The translations under genes were made by a program, and so were the position numbers. From NCBI GenBank assembly GCA_028688015.1, contig JAQTZB010000001.1, positions 62,001 to 126,000 of the forward strand: a DNA stretch of 64,000 nt. Reading direction: 5' to 3'. Under the pieces are notes generated by a model. That model searched no databases. It saw only the letters and a program-made list of their open reading frames with translations, and had not been told where the DNA came from. Shown one piece after another: positions 18,309-25,711 of the stretch; position 1 is the first letter of the stretch, and every line of letters starts with the position of its first letter. This DNA comes from Elusimicrobiales bacterium. Lineage in GTDB: Bacteria; Elusimicrobiota; Elusimicrobia; Elusimicrobiales; UBA9959.

Positions 18309-19402
18309 ATCTGTCCAGAGGTTACCGGCGTGCCGTCGGTAAGTTTCTGCACCCCTATGCCGACCACCTTTTCCCCTTCGGTCAGGCCGTGCGAGACCGC
18401 TATACCGCCTTTAGCGAAGCCGGTTGTCTGCACAGGCCGGCGCCGCGCAGTGTTCCCGGCGTCGACCACGTAGACGTATTGCTGCCCGCTTTCATCCGTG
18501 GTTACGGCGGTAGCCGGCACCAATGTGAGCCTGGTTGTCCTGCTTCCGGAAATATACACGCCGCAGATCATGCCGGGCAGTATCCTGCGGCCGGGGTTGT
18601 TGAGCAGCACCCGCACGTTGTAGGTGCGCGCCAGCGGGTTGGGCGATACCCCGGAGTCCGCTACCACGCCCCTGAACTTGCCACCGCGCGCGTTTAGCCA
18701 TGCAGTAGACACCTGCAGCGGTTCCCCGCGGCCTTCCGCGGATGCTGCCGTGTTATCCTTAAGGGCTGTTATCTCAACTTCGGCCCTCATGCCGGGCTTA
18801 ATGCGCGAGATCTCGCCCTCCGGTACCGAGATTGTTGCGTACACCTGGTCCACGGTCACTAGTTTAAGCGCTGCCCGGCCGGGCATGGCGGAACTCCCTG
18901 GCTCTATGTTGCGCTCGCTAACGAGCCCGCTTTCCGGGGCGATTATTGAACAGTCCGCCGCGTTCTTGTCCGCCATCTTAAGCGCCAGTAACGCTTCGGT
19001 CCTGGCGGTCTCGATCTCGACCATTTTTATTTCGGGAAGATTCCCGTTCTTGTACATCGGCTCGAAACGGCGGAAGGCGTCTTCCGCCTGTTTCGCTTTG
19101 GCTGAAGCCATAAGGCGCGCGGTTTCATTGCTCTGGCAGTCCAGCCGCGCCAGCAGGTCGCCCTTTGACACCTGCTGGCCTTCGCGGACGTTAACTTCCG
19201 CTACCGTGCCCACGGTCAGAAAAGTGAGCGGGATGGACTTCTGCGCTTCGATAGTGCCGCTGTAGTAGGCCGCGGCAGAGCCGTCCAGGGTAGTGACGGT
19301 CGCCAGCTCCACTTTAACGGCCGGCTGGCGGGTCGGCTTCTCGCCGCAAGCGGTCAGCAGCAGCGCCGCGGCGGGTATAAGGAAAAAAATATTCTTATTC
19401 AT
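18305..19402 (-). CDS. RND adaptor lipoprotein
   Basis: The ATG at 19402 is preferred because AAGGGGA lies 5 bp upstream and the following residues form a lipoprotein signal with lipobox LLTAC. An earlier in-frame ATG would add 18 residues ahead of the signal. The 365-aa product shows the adaptor order: barrel-sandwich strand (GTVAEVNVREGQQVSKGDLLARLD), short helical hairpin, second lipoyl half (IIAPESGLVSERNIEPGSSA), beta-barrel, and membrane-proximal domain (GFAKGGIAVSHGLTEGEKVV). It anchors in the inner membrane through lipid and links permease and TolC. An operator lies 19 bp upstream. Confidence 0.9.
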   Translation of the reverse strand: MNKNIFFLIPAAALLLTACGEKPTRQPAVKVELATVTTLDGSAAAYYSGTIEAQKSIPLTFLTVGTVAEVNVREGQQVSKGDLLARLDCQSNETARLMASAKAKQAEDAFRRFEPMYKNGNLPEIKMVEIETARTEALLALKMADKNAADCSIIAPESGLVSERNIEPGSSAMPGRAALKLVTVDQVYATISVPEGEISRIKPGMRAEVEITALKDNTAASAEGRGEPLQVSTAWLNARGGKFRGVVADSGVSPNPLARTYNVRVLLNNPGRRILPGMICGVYISGSRTTRLTLVPATAVTTDESGQQYVYVVDAGNTARRRPVQTTGFAKGGIAVSHGLTEGEKVVGIGVQKLTDGTPVTSGQI

Positions 19403-19416
19403 AACGTCCCCTTGTG

Positions 19417-19445
19417 TGTGTAGACTAAAAACGTATTGCGGTCGA
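19417..19445 (-). promoter_or_regulatory. TetR operator before the second pump operon
   Basis: TAGACT (19421-19426) and GGTCGA (19440-19445), 13 bp apart, are the third copy of the operator, with core CGTATTGC shared with the other sites. A weak minus-strand promoter (TCGACC, 17-bp spacer, TACACA) overlaps it. It lies between TetR copy 2 and the adaptor start, so the second pump is probably under TetR control. Confidence 0.55.
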
Positions 19446-19469
19446 AAAAAATGCAAAAAAATATAGCTA

Positions 19470-20069
19470 TTATTTCAGTCCCTTTATGAAGATGTCTACC
19501 ATTACCGCCAGCTTATCCTCGGCGGATGGCGTTTTCCCTTCCAGCAACAGGTTTAAATGTGTGGCGTGCAGGGTGGTGACCCCGGCCAGGGCGATAGCGT
19601 CGCACTGCTCCTTCTTTATCCCTTTGAACTCGCCGGAGGCTATGCCCTCCAGTAAGATGGATTTCAGCAACTTGATCTCCCGGGTGTTGCTCTCGCGCTG
19701 GATGCTGTGGAACATGGCTACATGCTTTTTGGTCTCCTTGAAGATCAGCGGGTAGAGCTTTGCCTTGTTGCGGATGGCGTTATCCTGTATCTGGAAGAAC
19801 AGGCGGAGTTTCTCCCCCGCGCTGTGGGTCCATTTTAAACCTTTTTCCAGCGTCTCTAAGATGGAGTCCATTTCCTGCCTGGCTACGGTGTGGAACACGT
19901 CCTCTTTCTTTTTGAAGTAATAGTAAAGCGTGCTCTTGCCCTTGCCTGCGGCTTCCGCGATATCCTCCATGGTGGTTTTGTCCAGGCCGTAAGTTTGGAA
20001 AAGCCCCAAGGCGGCGCGCAGTATTTCGTCGCGGACTATATCGGCCTTTGCTGGATCGGATCTTCTCAT
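19470..20069 (-). CDS. TetR-family repressor, copy 2
   Basis: This 199-aa TetR protein is a close paralogue of the one at 13126-13725: same length, shared stretch GLDKTTMEDIAEAAGKGKST in the helix-turn-helix, and the same KLYPLIFKETKKH motif in the ligand domain. The ligand domains differ more than the DNA-binding ends, so the two may respond to different inducers while reading the same operator. It precedes the second pump operon in the same direction, with operators at both its ends. This suggests that a repressor-pump unit was duplicated. Confidence 0.88.
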   Translation of the reverse strand: MRRSDPAKADIVRDEILRAALGLFQTYGLDKTTMEDIAEAAGKGKSTLYYYFKKKEDVFHTVARQEMDSILETLEKGLKWTHSAGEKLRLFFQIQDNAIRNKAKLYPLIFKETKKHVAMFHSIQRESNTREIKLLKSILLEGIASGEFKGIKKEQCDAIALAGVTTLHATHLNLLLEGKTPSAEDKLAVMVDIFIKGLK

Positions 20070-20080
20070 AAATAGACCAC

Positions 20081-20128
20081 AAGACTTATTTCGTATTATA
20101 GTCTAGCAGAAATTACCGTAAATGTCAA
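20081..20128 (-). promoter_or_regulatory. Promoter and operator of TetR copy 2
   Basis: TTGACA (minus strand, 20128-20123) and TAGACT (20105-20100) are 17 bp apart, exactly as before TetR copy 1. The operator spans 20081-20105 (AAGACT-N13-AGTCTA). An extra half-site TAGACC lies at 20073-20078, so binding by two dimers is possible. Confidence 0.65.
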
Positions 20129-20196
20129 GGCTGGCTGATGGACGGCAGGTGGCGGAAGGGTTCAAGGGCAATATGACTTGTGCGCTGATTATGTTA

Positions 20197-20910
20197 TTAT
20201 AACTTTTTGTACAGGCTGTTCGGTATTGTCTTAAGTAACCAGGCTATCACGCGCCAGCGTTTTGTAATGTAAGCGTGGCCTTTTCCATTTTCTATGGCTT
20301 CGAATATCTGCTTTGCCGCTTTCTCCGGAGGAGCCACCCAGAACAGGCCCTCGCCTTTTGCCATGGCCGTGTCCACTAGACCCGGCATTATGTCGGTTAC
20401 CGTAATAGCAAGGCGCAACTTGGCGGCTTTCTGTCTTAAGCCTTCCAGGTAATTGGATACAAAAGCCTTGGAGGCATTATAGGCCGGCGCGGCGCCGCCG
20501 CCCCGTATTGCGGCTATGGAGGATATCCCGGCGATATGGCCGCGGCCTTTGCCGCGGAAATACTCAAAAGCCACGTTGGCCATGGCGGCAAAACCGGTAA
20601 CATTCACGTCGATGGTGTCTTTCTCTATCTTCCAGTCCAGGTCTTTATTTAAATCCCCCGTCCCCGCGCTTATCACTACCAGGTCCGTGCCGCCCATTTC
20701 GGTTATCAGTTCTTTCAGTTGTCCCATGGCCTGAGGCTGAACAACATCCAGTTGTTTGGTAAAGATCTTGCCAGGGAATTCATTTTGCAGTTTCTGCAGC
20801 AGTTCGGGTCTTCTTCCGCATACGCCTACTGCATAGCCGGCGCCTGCCATTATCTTTGCGAGTTCGCGCCCTATACCCGAGGTCCCTCCCACGATAATGG
20901 TTTTTCTCAT
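20197..20910 (-). CDS. Short-chain dehydrogenase/reductase
   Basis: Starting at the ATG at 20910 gives 237 aa beginning MRKTIIVGGTSGIGRE, so the cofactor motif GGTSGIG is at residues 8-14. The catalytic Ser lies in AGISSIAA and the YxxxK pair in PAYNASKAF. An upstream extension of 36 codons is possible but would put an unlikely tail before the Rossmann fold. The fold is a classical NAD(P)-dependent SDR; the C-terminus is basic and hydrophobic (WRVIAWLLKTIPNSLYKKL), suggesting membrane contact, as in lipid-active SDRs. Substrate unknown. It is the last core-like gene before the island. Confidence 0.85.
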   Translation of the reverse strand: MRKTIIVGGTSGIGRELAKIMAGAGYAVGVCGRRPELLQKLQNEFPGKIFTKQLDVVQPQAMGQLKELITEMGGTDLVVISAGTGDLNKDLDWKIEKDTIDVNVTGFAAMANVAFEYFRGKGRGHIAGISSIAAIRGGGAAPAYNASKAFVSNYLEGLRQKAAKLRLAITVTDIMPGLVDTAMAKGEGLFWVAPPEKAAKQIFEAIENGKGHAYITKRWRVIAWLLKTIPNSLYKKL

Positions 20911-21224
20911 ATGCGGAATTCTATCAAAAAAGGCGTGAGTCACTTGACCGGAATGTGGAGGGACTGCGGCGCCGGTAATGAAAAACATGGGCCGTAAAGG
21001 GGCCACAGAGGGTCTCATAAATTAACGGAGATGAGTGGCAGTTCCACCCATAATAGTCGGGTGGGTAACTCTGCTGTACCTTAAATTTGGGCGGGGGCAG
21101 TTAAGGAGGGCCAGGGCCAGGGGCGGCGTCCATCTTGAGGAAAGCCGCTACTGGCCCTGGCCTCTCCACATTTTCTTTGCTGTTCTCCCCCGCCCCACGG
21201 GGGCGACATTAACATTAACAGAAA

Positions 21225-21266
21225 AGCCCGCCAGGGCGAGCGAACAGCGAGCCTGGGCGGGTTTTT
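21225..21266 (+). terminator. Terminator-like hairpin inside R copy 1
   Basis: GCCCGCCAGGGC pairs with GCCTGGGCGGGT around a short loop and is followed by a run of T's. The same hairpin is kept in R copies 2 and 5 and in the fragment at 31208-31319, with different inner bases that still pair. It could end transcripts entering the repeat or be part of a longer structured RNA. Confidence 0.65.
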
Positions 21267-21436
21267 AATAAACCAAGGTGCCCCCGTTTAAATTCTTTTC
21301 CCCGGTGGCCATAATTTAAAAATAAGAAAAAAATTAAATTCTGCGCTGTACGGGCCGCTGTTGCGGCCCGGGAGCGGTTGTGCCAAGGCCCACGTTTATT
21401 GGGCCGGCCAACCGCGCATTAGGAGGTGTTTATAAG

Positions 21437-21502
21437 ATGCCGCCTACCGGCGGAGCAAGAGCGAAGGCGCGTAGTGCCGAGCCTTGCGAACCCACTTCCT
21501 AG
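21437..21502 (+). CDS. 21-aa frame inside R copy 1
   Basis: An ATG lies 10 bp after AGGAGG and opens a 21-codon frame (MPPTGGARAKARSAE..., ending CEPTS) closed by TAG. The same frame with the same ribosome site is intact in R copies 2, 4 and 5; copy 2 differs at residue 2 (Gln). Whether it is translated is not known; the codons also lie within a structured region, which could explain the conservation. Confidence 0.35.
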   Translation: MPPTGGARAKARSAEPCEPTS

Positions 21503-21834
21503 CGGCAAGGAGCAGTGCGGGGCCGCGCTGCGTGGCCACGCCTGCGACGACATCTCGCGGATAAACTCGGCCTACCGCTTCAAAAGACGATAGGGGAGCC
21601 GCATAGTGGCCGGCAAGCGGCCACCCTGCGGCGAGCGAGCGGAGCGAAGGCGCGCAGTGCCGAGCCCGCGAGCGGCTTCTCGCGGATAAGATCAGGCATA
21701 CAATGTTTTGAGGAACTTATAGAGAGTACGGTTGAAGCGAATCCACAACTCATCCGAAAGTAATAATGAATACGGCCTTATTCGGGCGGTTCCGTGGGCC
21801 TTGGTTCTGCGGTTTTTCCGGTTTCTGCATTTTT

Positions 21835-23235
21835 TTACTCGTGGTGTAATTCGAATCCGCAACTGTCTATCCCGCCGGGACAGTATATGGTATCGTCCGC
21901 TTCTCCATAAACGTACAGTTTATCTTTGTCCTTCTCCGTCCAGGCGGCCCAGTCCCCATATTGAATAGCAGAGCCAAAATCTTCTGCTGCGCCTGGGGCA
22001 AGCCATTTTGTGCAAGTATTCATCATACGTATGGCGACTATGGACCTGTCTGAGTGGTTCCAGAGATTCTTGGTAGCCTTTGGGGTGAGGCTAATGTAAT
22101 CCGTTCCCTTTCTGTACAGGGAAAGGCTGTGTGAAGGCTTAAATTTTAACTTGGCATTGCGCTCGCGAGCTTTGGCATAGCACGGAGTGTTTTCACCAAC
22201 TTGATTGACGTGATATCCGTCTGGTCCCGACATAACCTCTATAACCAGGTTTGCATCGTTGTCGTGTCCCGCAACGACCATATCTTCAATCCCGTCGCCA
22301 TTGAAGTCGTGCTTTAAGGCATACTGTGGGGAAACTGAGGCGGAGGTAGAGGGATAATCGCGATTAGACCAAAGTTTAAAATCCTTATTGAATTTTGATA
22401 GCGCCGCTGCTATTTCGGGAGATAACTGAATGTCTCCCCCCGCCTTGCTCTCTGCGGGTTTTTCCGCTTTCACGCGAAAACCCACGACATCGGGGCTGGC
22501 TACGGGAAAAAGTCCTTCGTGGAAGTAATAGATATCGTTGTCGCCGTTGAGTTGTGGCGCGCTATCCGACGGTATCCCGCTGGAAATCCATATTTCAAAA
22601 TAAGTGAATGCGTCGTGCTTCAACACATATACGCGCGGATTGTGTTCATCGAGGATCCGGATCGTGGTTCCGCGCTTCAACATGCGTAGCATGGGGAGAG
22701 TGTTGTGAGGAACCCCTGTAGTGTGCACAAACCCCGCCTCGCGGCGGATAACTTTGTAGCCTTTTTCTTCCGGTCTGAAGATCGCCAGGTAGTTCTGTGT
22801 CTCGTCATGGCCGGTTATAACTTTTATGGGTGGGTTTTTGCCGTTGTAGTCCCAGCTTATCGCATACGGCAGTTGCTTCTTTGAGAACGGGAAGTATTTT
22901 ACACTTGTACCGTAATCCGTCAGAGTCCAGGGTGAAAATTCGGGCAACTCTTTTTTAAGCGCTGCTTCTTGAGCAACATCCAGTTGTAGGGCGGATATTT
23001 GCTCGGACTTGACGGGGTAGACAGGCGGAGTAGGATAGCCCTCTCCATAAACACTTACGACTGCGGCCCCCCCTTCGGGAGTGGTGGATTTGGTTACATC
23101 TGATCCGAGATAGGATACCTGTGCCTTGGCCGGCTCAAGGGGATGTCCGTCACTGCCTATCCATTGCGCGCATGTGTATCGGGATGCGGATGTAAATGCC
23201 GCTAAAAGAAGTAGAGTGAGTTTAAGGGATTTCAT
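21835..23235 (-). CDS. Secreted VCBS/FG-GAP-like protein, unknown function
   Basis: The 466-aa protein has a signal peptide (about 1-23, ending RYTCA). The middle and C-terminal parts contain integrin-like FG-GAP/VCBS segments such as LKHDFNGDGIEDMVVAGHDND and NGDNDIYYFHEG, with Asp-rich loops that typically bind calcium. It is probably periplasmic or surface-located. It is the second gene of the first R-delimited cassette, 41 bp downstream of the AAA ATPase gene and in the same direction. I recognise no enzyme motif. VCBS-type proteins often take part in surface adhesion. Confidence 0.6.
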   Translation of the reverse strand: MKSLKLTLLLLAAFTSASRYTCAQWIGSDGHPLEPAKAQVSYLGSDVTKSTTPEGGAAVVSVYGEGYPTPPVYPVKSEQISALQLDVAQEAALKKELPEFSPWTLTDYGTSVKYFPFSKKQLPYAISWDYNGKNPPIKVITGHDETQNYLAIFRPEEKGYKVIRREAGFVHTTGVPHNTLPMLRMLKRGTTIRILDEHNPRVYVLKHDAFTYFEIWISSGIPSDSAPQLNGDNDIYYFHEGLFPVASPDVVGFRVKAEKPAESKAGGDIQLSPEIAAALSKFNKDFKLWSNRDYPSTSASVSPQYALKHDFNGDGIEDMVVAGHDNDANLVIEVMSGPDGYHVNQVGENTPCYAKARERNAKLKFKPSHSLSLYRKGTDYISLTPKATKNLWNHSDRSIVAIRMMNTCTKWLAPGAAEDFGSAIQYGDWAAWTEKDKDKLYVYGEADDTIYCPGGIDSCGFELHHE

Positions 23236-23275
23236 ATTGATTCCTTCGTCTTGCTCGTGGCGTTATATTGAGGGG

Positions 23276-24496
23276 CTAAATCATCCCAAGTATGGACGAT
23301 GGGTTACGGAAAAAATCTTCTAGGCCGATGAACGGCGTTCCTGCGCTGCCTTGGGCAGGGCCTATAATAAGGCCAGTCGCCATTTTATTGTGAGCCAGAA
23401 AGACAGCCAAACCGCCTGGCCGTTTATCGGTCCTGCCCGATTTTACCTCTATAGCCAGGAGTTTTCTGCCCAGCTTGAAAATGTAATCCACTTCGTTGTC
23501 CCTCTCCCGCCAATAGAACAACTCGCCGCCGTTCTGTTCCGCCAGGGGGATAAGGGCCGCGCCTACGGCGTTTTCCACCATCCGGCCTTTCCAGGCGGGG
23601 TCTTTCAATTCTTCCCCCCCGTGCGGGAAGGTCATAGCGTTGGCCAGGCTGTTGTCGCGCAGTATCAGTTTCGGGATGGAATTGCGGAGGCGCAGTTTGT
23701 TGCCGCTCCAGCGCTGCAGCGTAGCAAGTACATAAGCGGCCGACAGTAGGTGGAGGTAATGGGCTATCGTCGTGGTGTTGCCGGCGTCGGAGAGTTGGCC
23801 CATCATTTTCTGGTAGCTCAATATCTGGGCAGGATGAGCGCAGGCCACCCCAAGCACCTGGCGCAGCAGGGCCGGTTTATGTACCGGCGACATCAGCAGC
23901 ACGTCTTTTCCGACGACAGTCTCCAGTATAGAGTCGCGGATATATCTGCCCCAGCGGGCATAATCGTTGTTCATCGGCACGGCCGCAGGGTAGCCTCCGA
24001 GGCGCAGATAGTCTTCCAATGTGAGCCCGAAGCATTCAAAACATTCCGAGTAGGACCAATGCGGTATCCTGTGAAGTTCGAATCTGCCGGTAAGGCTTTC
24101 GGTCAGGCCGCGCTGGACCAGCAGCGCCGAAGAGCCGAGCAAAAGGACTTTAATATTTTTCTTGTTGCGCTTGTCCTCGTCTACCAGGGCTTTGACCGTT
24201 TCGCTCCAGCCGGTGATCTTCTGGACTTCGTCCAGAATGAGGAGCGCGCATTTACCCGCGGTGGCAAGTTCTCTTGCCTTGTTCCAGTGTTCCGCTATCC
24301 AGGCTGTGGATGGGATGGCTGGCTTGTCGGCGGCCTCATATATTGATGGGCCATGCCAAGTTTCCTTGATGTGAAGCGCGAGTGTGGTTTTTCCTACCTG
24401 TCGTGGTCCGGAAAGAACCTGTATGGGGATGTGCCCCTCCAGCAGGTTTTTGTGGATGTTTTTATAGTAAATCCGGCGCACAAATTCTCTATGCAT
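23276..24496 (-). CDS. AAA ATPase with DUF4143 domain
   Basis: The 406-aa protein fits the AAA_14/DUF4143 family. The P-loop is GPRQVGKTT (about 30-38), Walker B is ALLILDEVQ (about 84-92), followed by the sensor region VLLLGSSALLVQRGL. The C-terminal DUF4143 part contains NEVDYIF...LLAIEVKSG, a PD-(D/E)XK-like ending. These ATPases are common, often horizontally transferred and of uncertain function; defence and toxin-antitoxin roles have been suggested. A perfect 30-bp palindrome lies 37 bp upstream of the start. The gene sits in a cassette between R copies 1 and 2. Confidence 0.85.
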   Translation of the reverse strand: MHREFVRRIYYKNIHKNLLEGHIPIQVLSGPRQVGKTTLALHIKETWHGPSIYEAADKPAIPSTAWIAEHWNKARELATAGKCALLILDEVQKITGWSETVKALVDEDKRNKKNIKVLLLGSSALLVQRGLTESLTGRFELHRIPHWSYSECFECFGLTLEDYLRLGGYPAAVPMNNDYARWGRYIRDSILETVVGKDVLLMSPVHKPALLRQVLGVACAHPAQILSYQKMMGQLSDAGNTTTIAHYLHLLSAAYVLATLQRWSGNKLRLRNSIPKLILRDNSLANAMTFPHGGEELKDPAWKGRMVENAVGAALIPLAEQNGGELFYWRERDNEVDYIFKLGRKLLAIEVKSGRTDKRPGGLAVFLAHNKMATGLIIGPAQGSAGTPFIGLEDFFRNPSSILGMI

Positions 24497-24532
24497 ATAA
24501 GGGATTTTACCAATGAGAAATGTGCGCTGTCA

Positions 24533-24562
24533 ACAAATTACTCAATAAATTGAGTAATTTGT
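24533..24562. promoter_or_regulatory. Perfect 30-bp palindrome before the AAA/DUF4143 gene
   Basis: ACAAATTACTCAAT (24533-24546) and its exact complement ATTGAGTAATTTGT (24549-24562) flank two A's. The symmetry and the position upstream of the ATPase gene suggest an operator for a dimeric regulator, possibly the ATPase protein itself. The half-site ATTGAG also appears in the TetR operators at 27145 and 27880. Confidence 0.55.
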
Positions 24563-24570
24563 AAATCGGA

Positions 24571-25252
24571 TGGGGAAGATGGCCAGGGCCAGGTGCCGCG
24601 GCCATCTCGAGGCAAGCGGCTACTGGCCCTGGCCTCTCCATATTTTCTTTGCTGTTCTCCCCCGCCCCACGGGGGCGACATAAACATAACAGAAAAGCCC
24701 GCCAGGGCCGAGCGAACGCGAGGCCGGGGCGGGTTTTTAATTAACCAAGGTGCCCCCGTTTAAATTCCCCTCTCCCGGTGGCCATAATTTAAAAATAAGA
24801 AAAAAATTAAATTCTGCGCTGTACGGGCCGCTGTTGCGGCCCGGGAGCGGCTGTGCCAAGGCCCACGTTTATTGGGCCGGCCAGCCGCGCATAGGAGGTT
24901 GTTATAAGATGCAGCCTACCGGCGGAGCAAGAGCGAAGGCGCGTAGTGCCGAGCCTTGCGAACCCACTTCCTAGCGGCAAGGAGCAGTGCGGGGCCGCGC
25001 TGCGTGGCCACGCCTGCGACGACATCTCGCGGATAAACTCGGCCTACCGCTTCCAAAGACGGCAGGGGAGCCGCATAGTGGCCGGCAAGCGGCCACCCTG
25101 CGGCGAGCGAGCGGAGCGAAGGCGCGTAGTGCCGAGCCCGCGAGCGGCTTCTCGCGGGTAAGATCAGCAATACAATGTTTTCAGGATCGGATGAACTGTA
25201 CGATGTAGGCGGAGCAAAAGTTCATCCGAAAGTAATAATGTGGACTTTCTTG
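24571..25252 (+). repeat. R repeat, copy 2
   Basis: This ~680-bp copy lacks about the first 35 bases of copy 1 but keeps every later hairpin, including the terminator-like one and the stem GCGGCTG...CAGCCGC, where copy 1 has T-A at the same pair. The tail ends with CATCCGAAAGTAATAATG and then TGGACTTTCTT, which is also found after R copy 5. It separates the ATPase cassette from the Omp85 cassette. No genes other than the 21-codon frame are seen in it. Confidence 0.85.
24909..24974 (+). CDS. 21-aa frame inside R copy 2
   Basis: Same frame as in copy 1 with Gln at residue 2. AGGAGG lies 10 bp before the ATG and the TAG stop is at the same place. Translation is unproven. Confidence 0.3.
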   Translation: MQPTGGARAKARSAEPCEPTS

Positions 25253-25389
25253 GTGGTCGGCACAAGGGATATTTTACATTTTAACCCTGCGCCAAAGGTG
25301 CAAACTTTAGGAAAAAAACTTTCGCCACAGGTAATCGGACAATGATTAAATAGGAACCAGCGGCTCTTATTGATTCAGTGCAGTCTTGA

Positions 25390-25707
25390 CTATAAGTGGT
25401 CATGAATACGCTTAGTTGTCTTATTAGGCAATTTGATCCAATTACTTAATGCCTTTTCCAAAATACTAACAACCTTCGCTTTAGTCCCGACGATAGCCTT
25501 AAGCTCGGTTAATTCTCGCCTCAGGCGTAACAACTGCGATTCGGCAACGATATGTCCGCTATGCTCGAGCATCGTCCGCCATTGTTTCACGGTTCGCTTA
25601 GGAAGGCTGTAATTCCAGCAAAGCTCATCAAGGTCTGCGCCAAATTGCAGCCATTCCTGCACAATCGCCACTTTCTCTTCCAAGGTGTATTTATGAGTCG
25701 TTTTCAT
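25390..25707 (-). CDS. Small HTH protein, transposase OrfA-like
   Basis: Taken from the ATG at 25707, the protein has 105 aa: a helix-turn-helix segment (YTLEEKVAIVQEWLQFGADLDELCWNYSLPKRTVKQWRTML) followed by a Leu-rich coiled coil (QLLRLRRELTELKAIVG). The layout recalls IS3/IS66 OrfA or Myb-like DNA-binding subunits. No matching transposase OrfB is next to it, so it is either an orphaned IS fragment or a domesticated regulator. Its start lies 4 bp after the stop of the Omp85-like gene, so translation may be coupled to it. The 140 bp between it and R copy 2 show nothing recognisable. Confidence 0.55.
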   Translation of the reverse strand: MKTTHKYTLEEKVAIVQEWLQFGADLDELCWNYSLPKRTVKQWRTMLEHSGHIVAESQLLRLRRELTELKAIVGTKAKVVSILEKALSNWIKLPNKTTKRIHDHL

Positions 25708-25711
25708 AATA

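Larger units (their letters stand above)
21058..21768 (+). repeat. R repeat, copy 1 (near full length)
   Basis: This ~711-bp sequence recurs at 24571, 45891 and, inverted, at 31476-31940. In order it holds a long nested hairpin (GGGCGGGG with CCCCGCCC; GGCCAGGGCCAG with CTGGCCCTGGCC), a terminator-like hairpin at 21225-21262, an AT-rich stretch, a GGGCCGC/GCGGCCC hairpin and a two-level stem at 21374-21415. A 21-codon frame with a strong ribosome site follows, then a GC-rich half with an internally repeated segment, and an end at CATCCGAAAGTAATAATG. No terminal inverted repeats or target duplications were seen. It lies between the SDR gene and the first island cassette. Confidence 0.85.

Noticed and set aside
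21515..21763. An 82-codon frame that recurs in R copies (also near 24987, 31481 and 46348)
   Set aside because: It recurs only because R itself recurs. Its start lies deep in GC-rich structured sequence with no ribosome site, its end differs between copies, and copy 2 has a different end. The shorter frame with AGGAGG is the better candidate.
21058..21768. R as a group II intron, rRNA fragment or retron
   Set aside because: No domain V signature, no reverse transcriptase and no rRNA-like segment are visible. The repeat is better described as an unassigned structured element.
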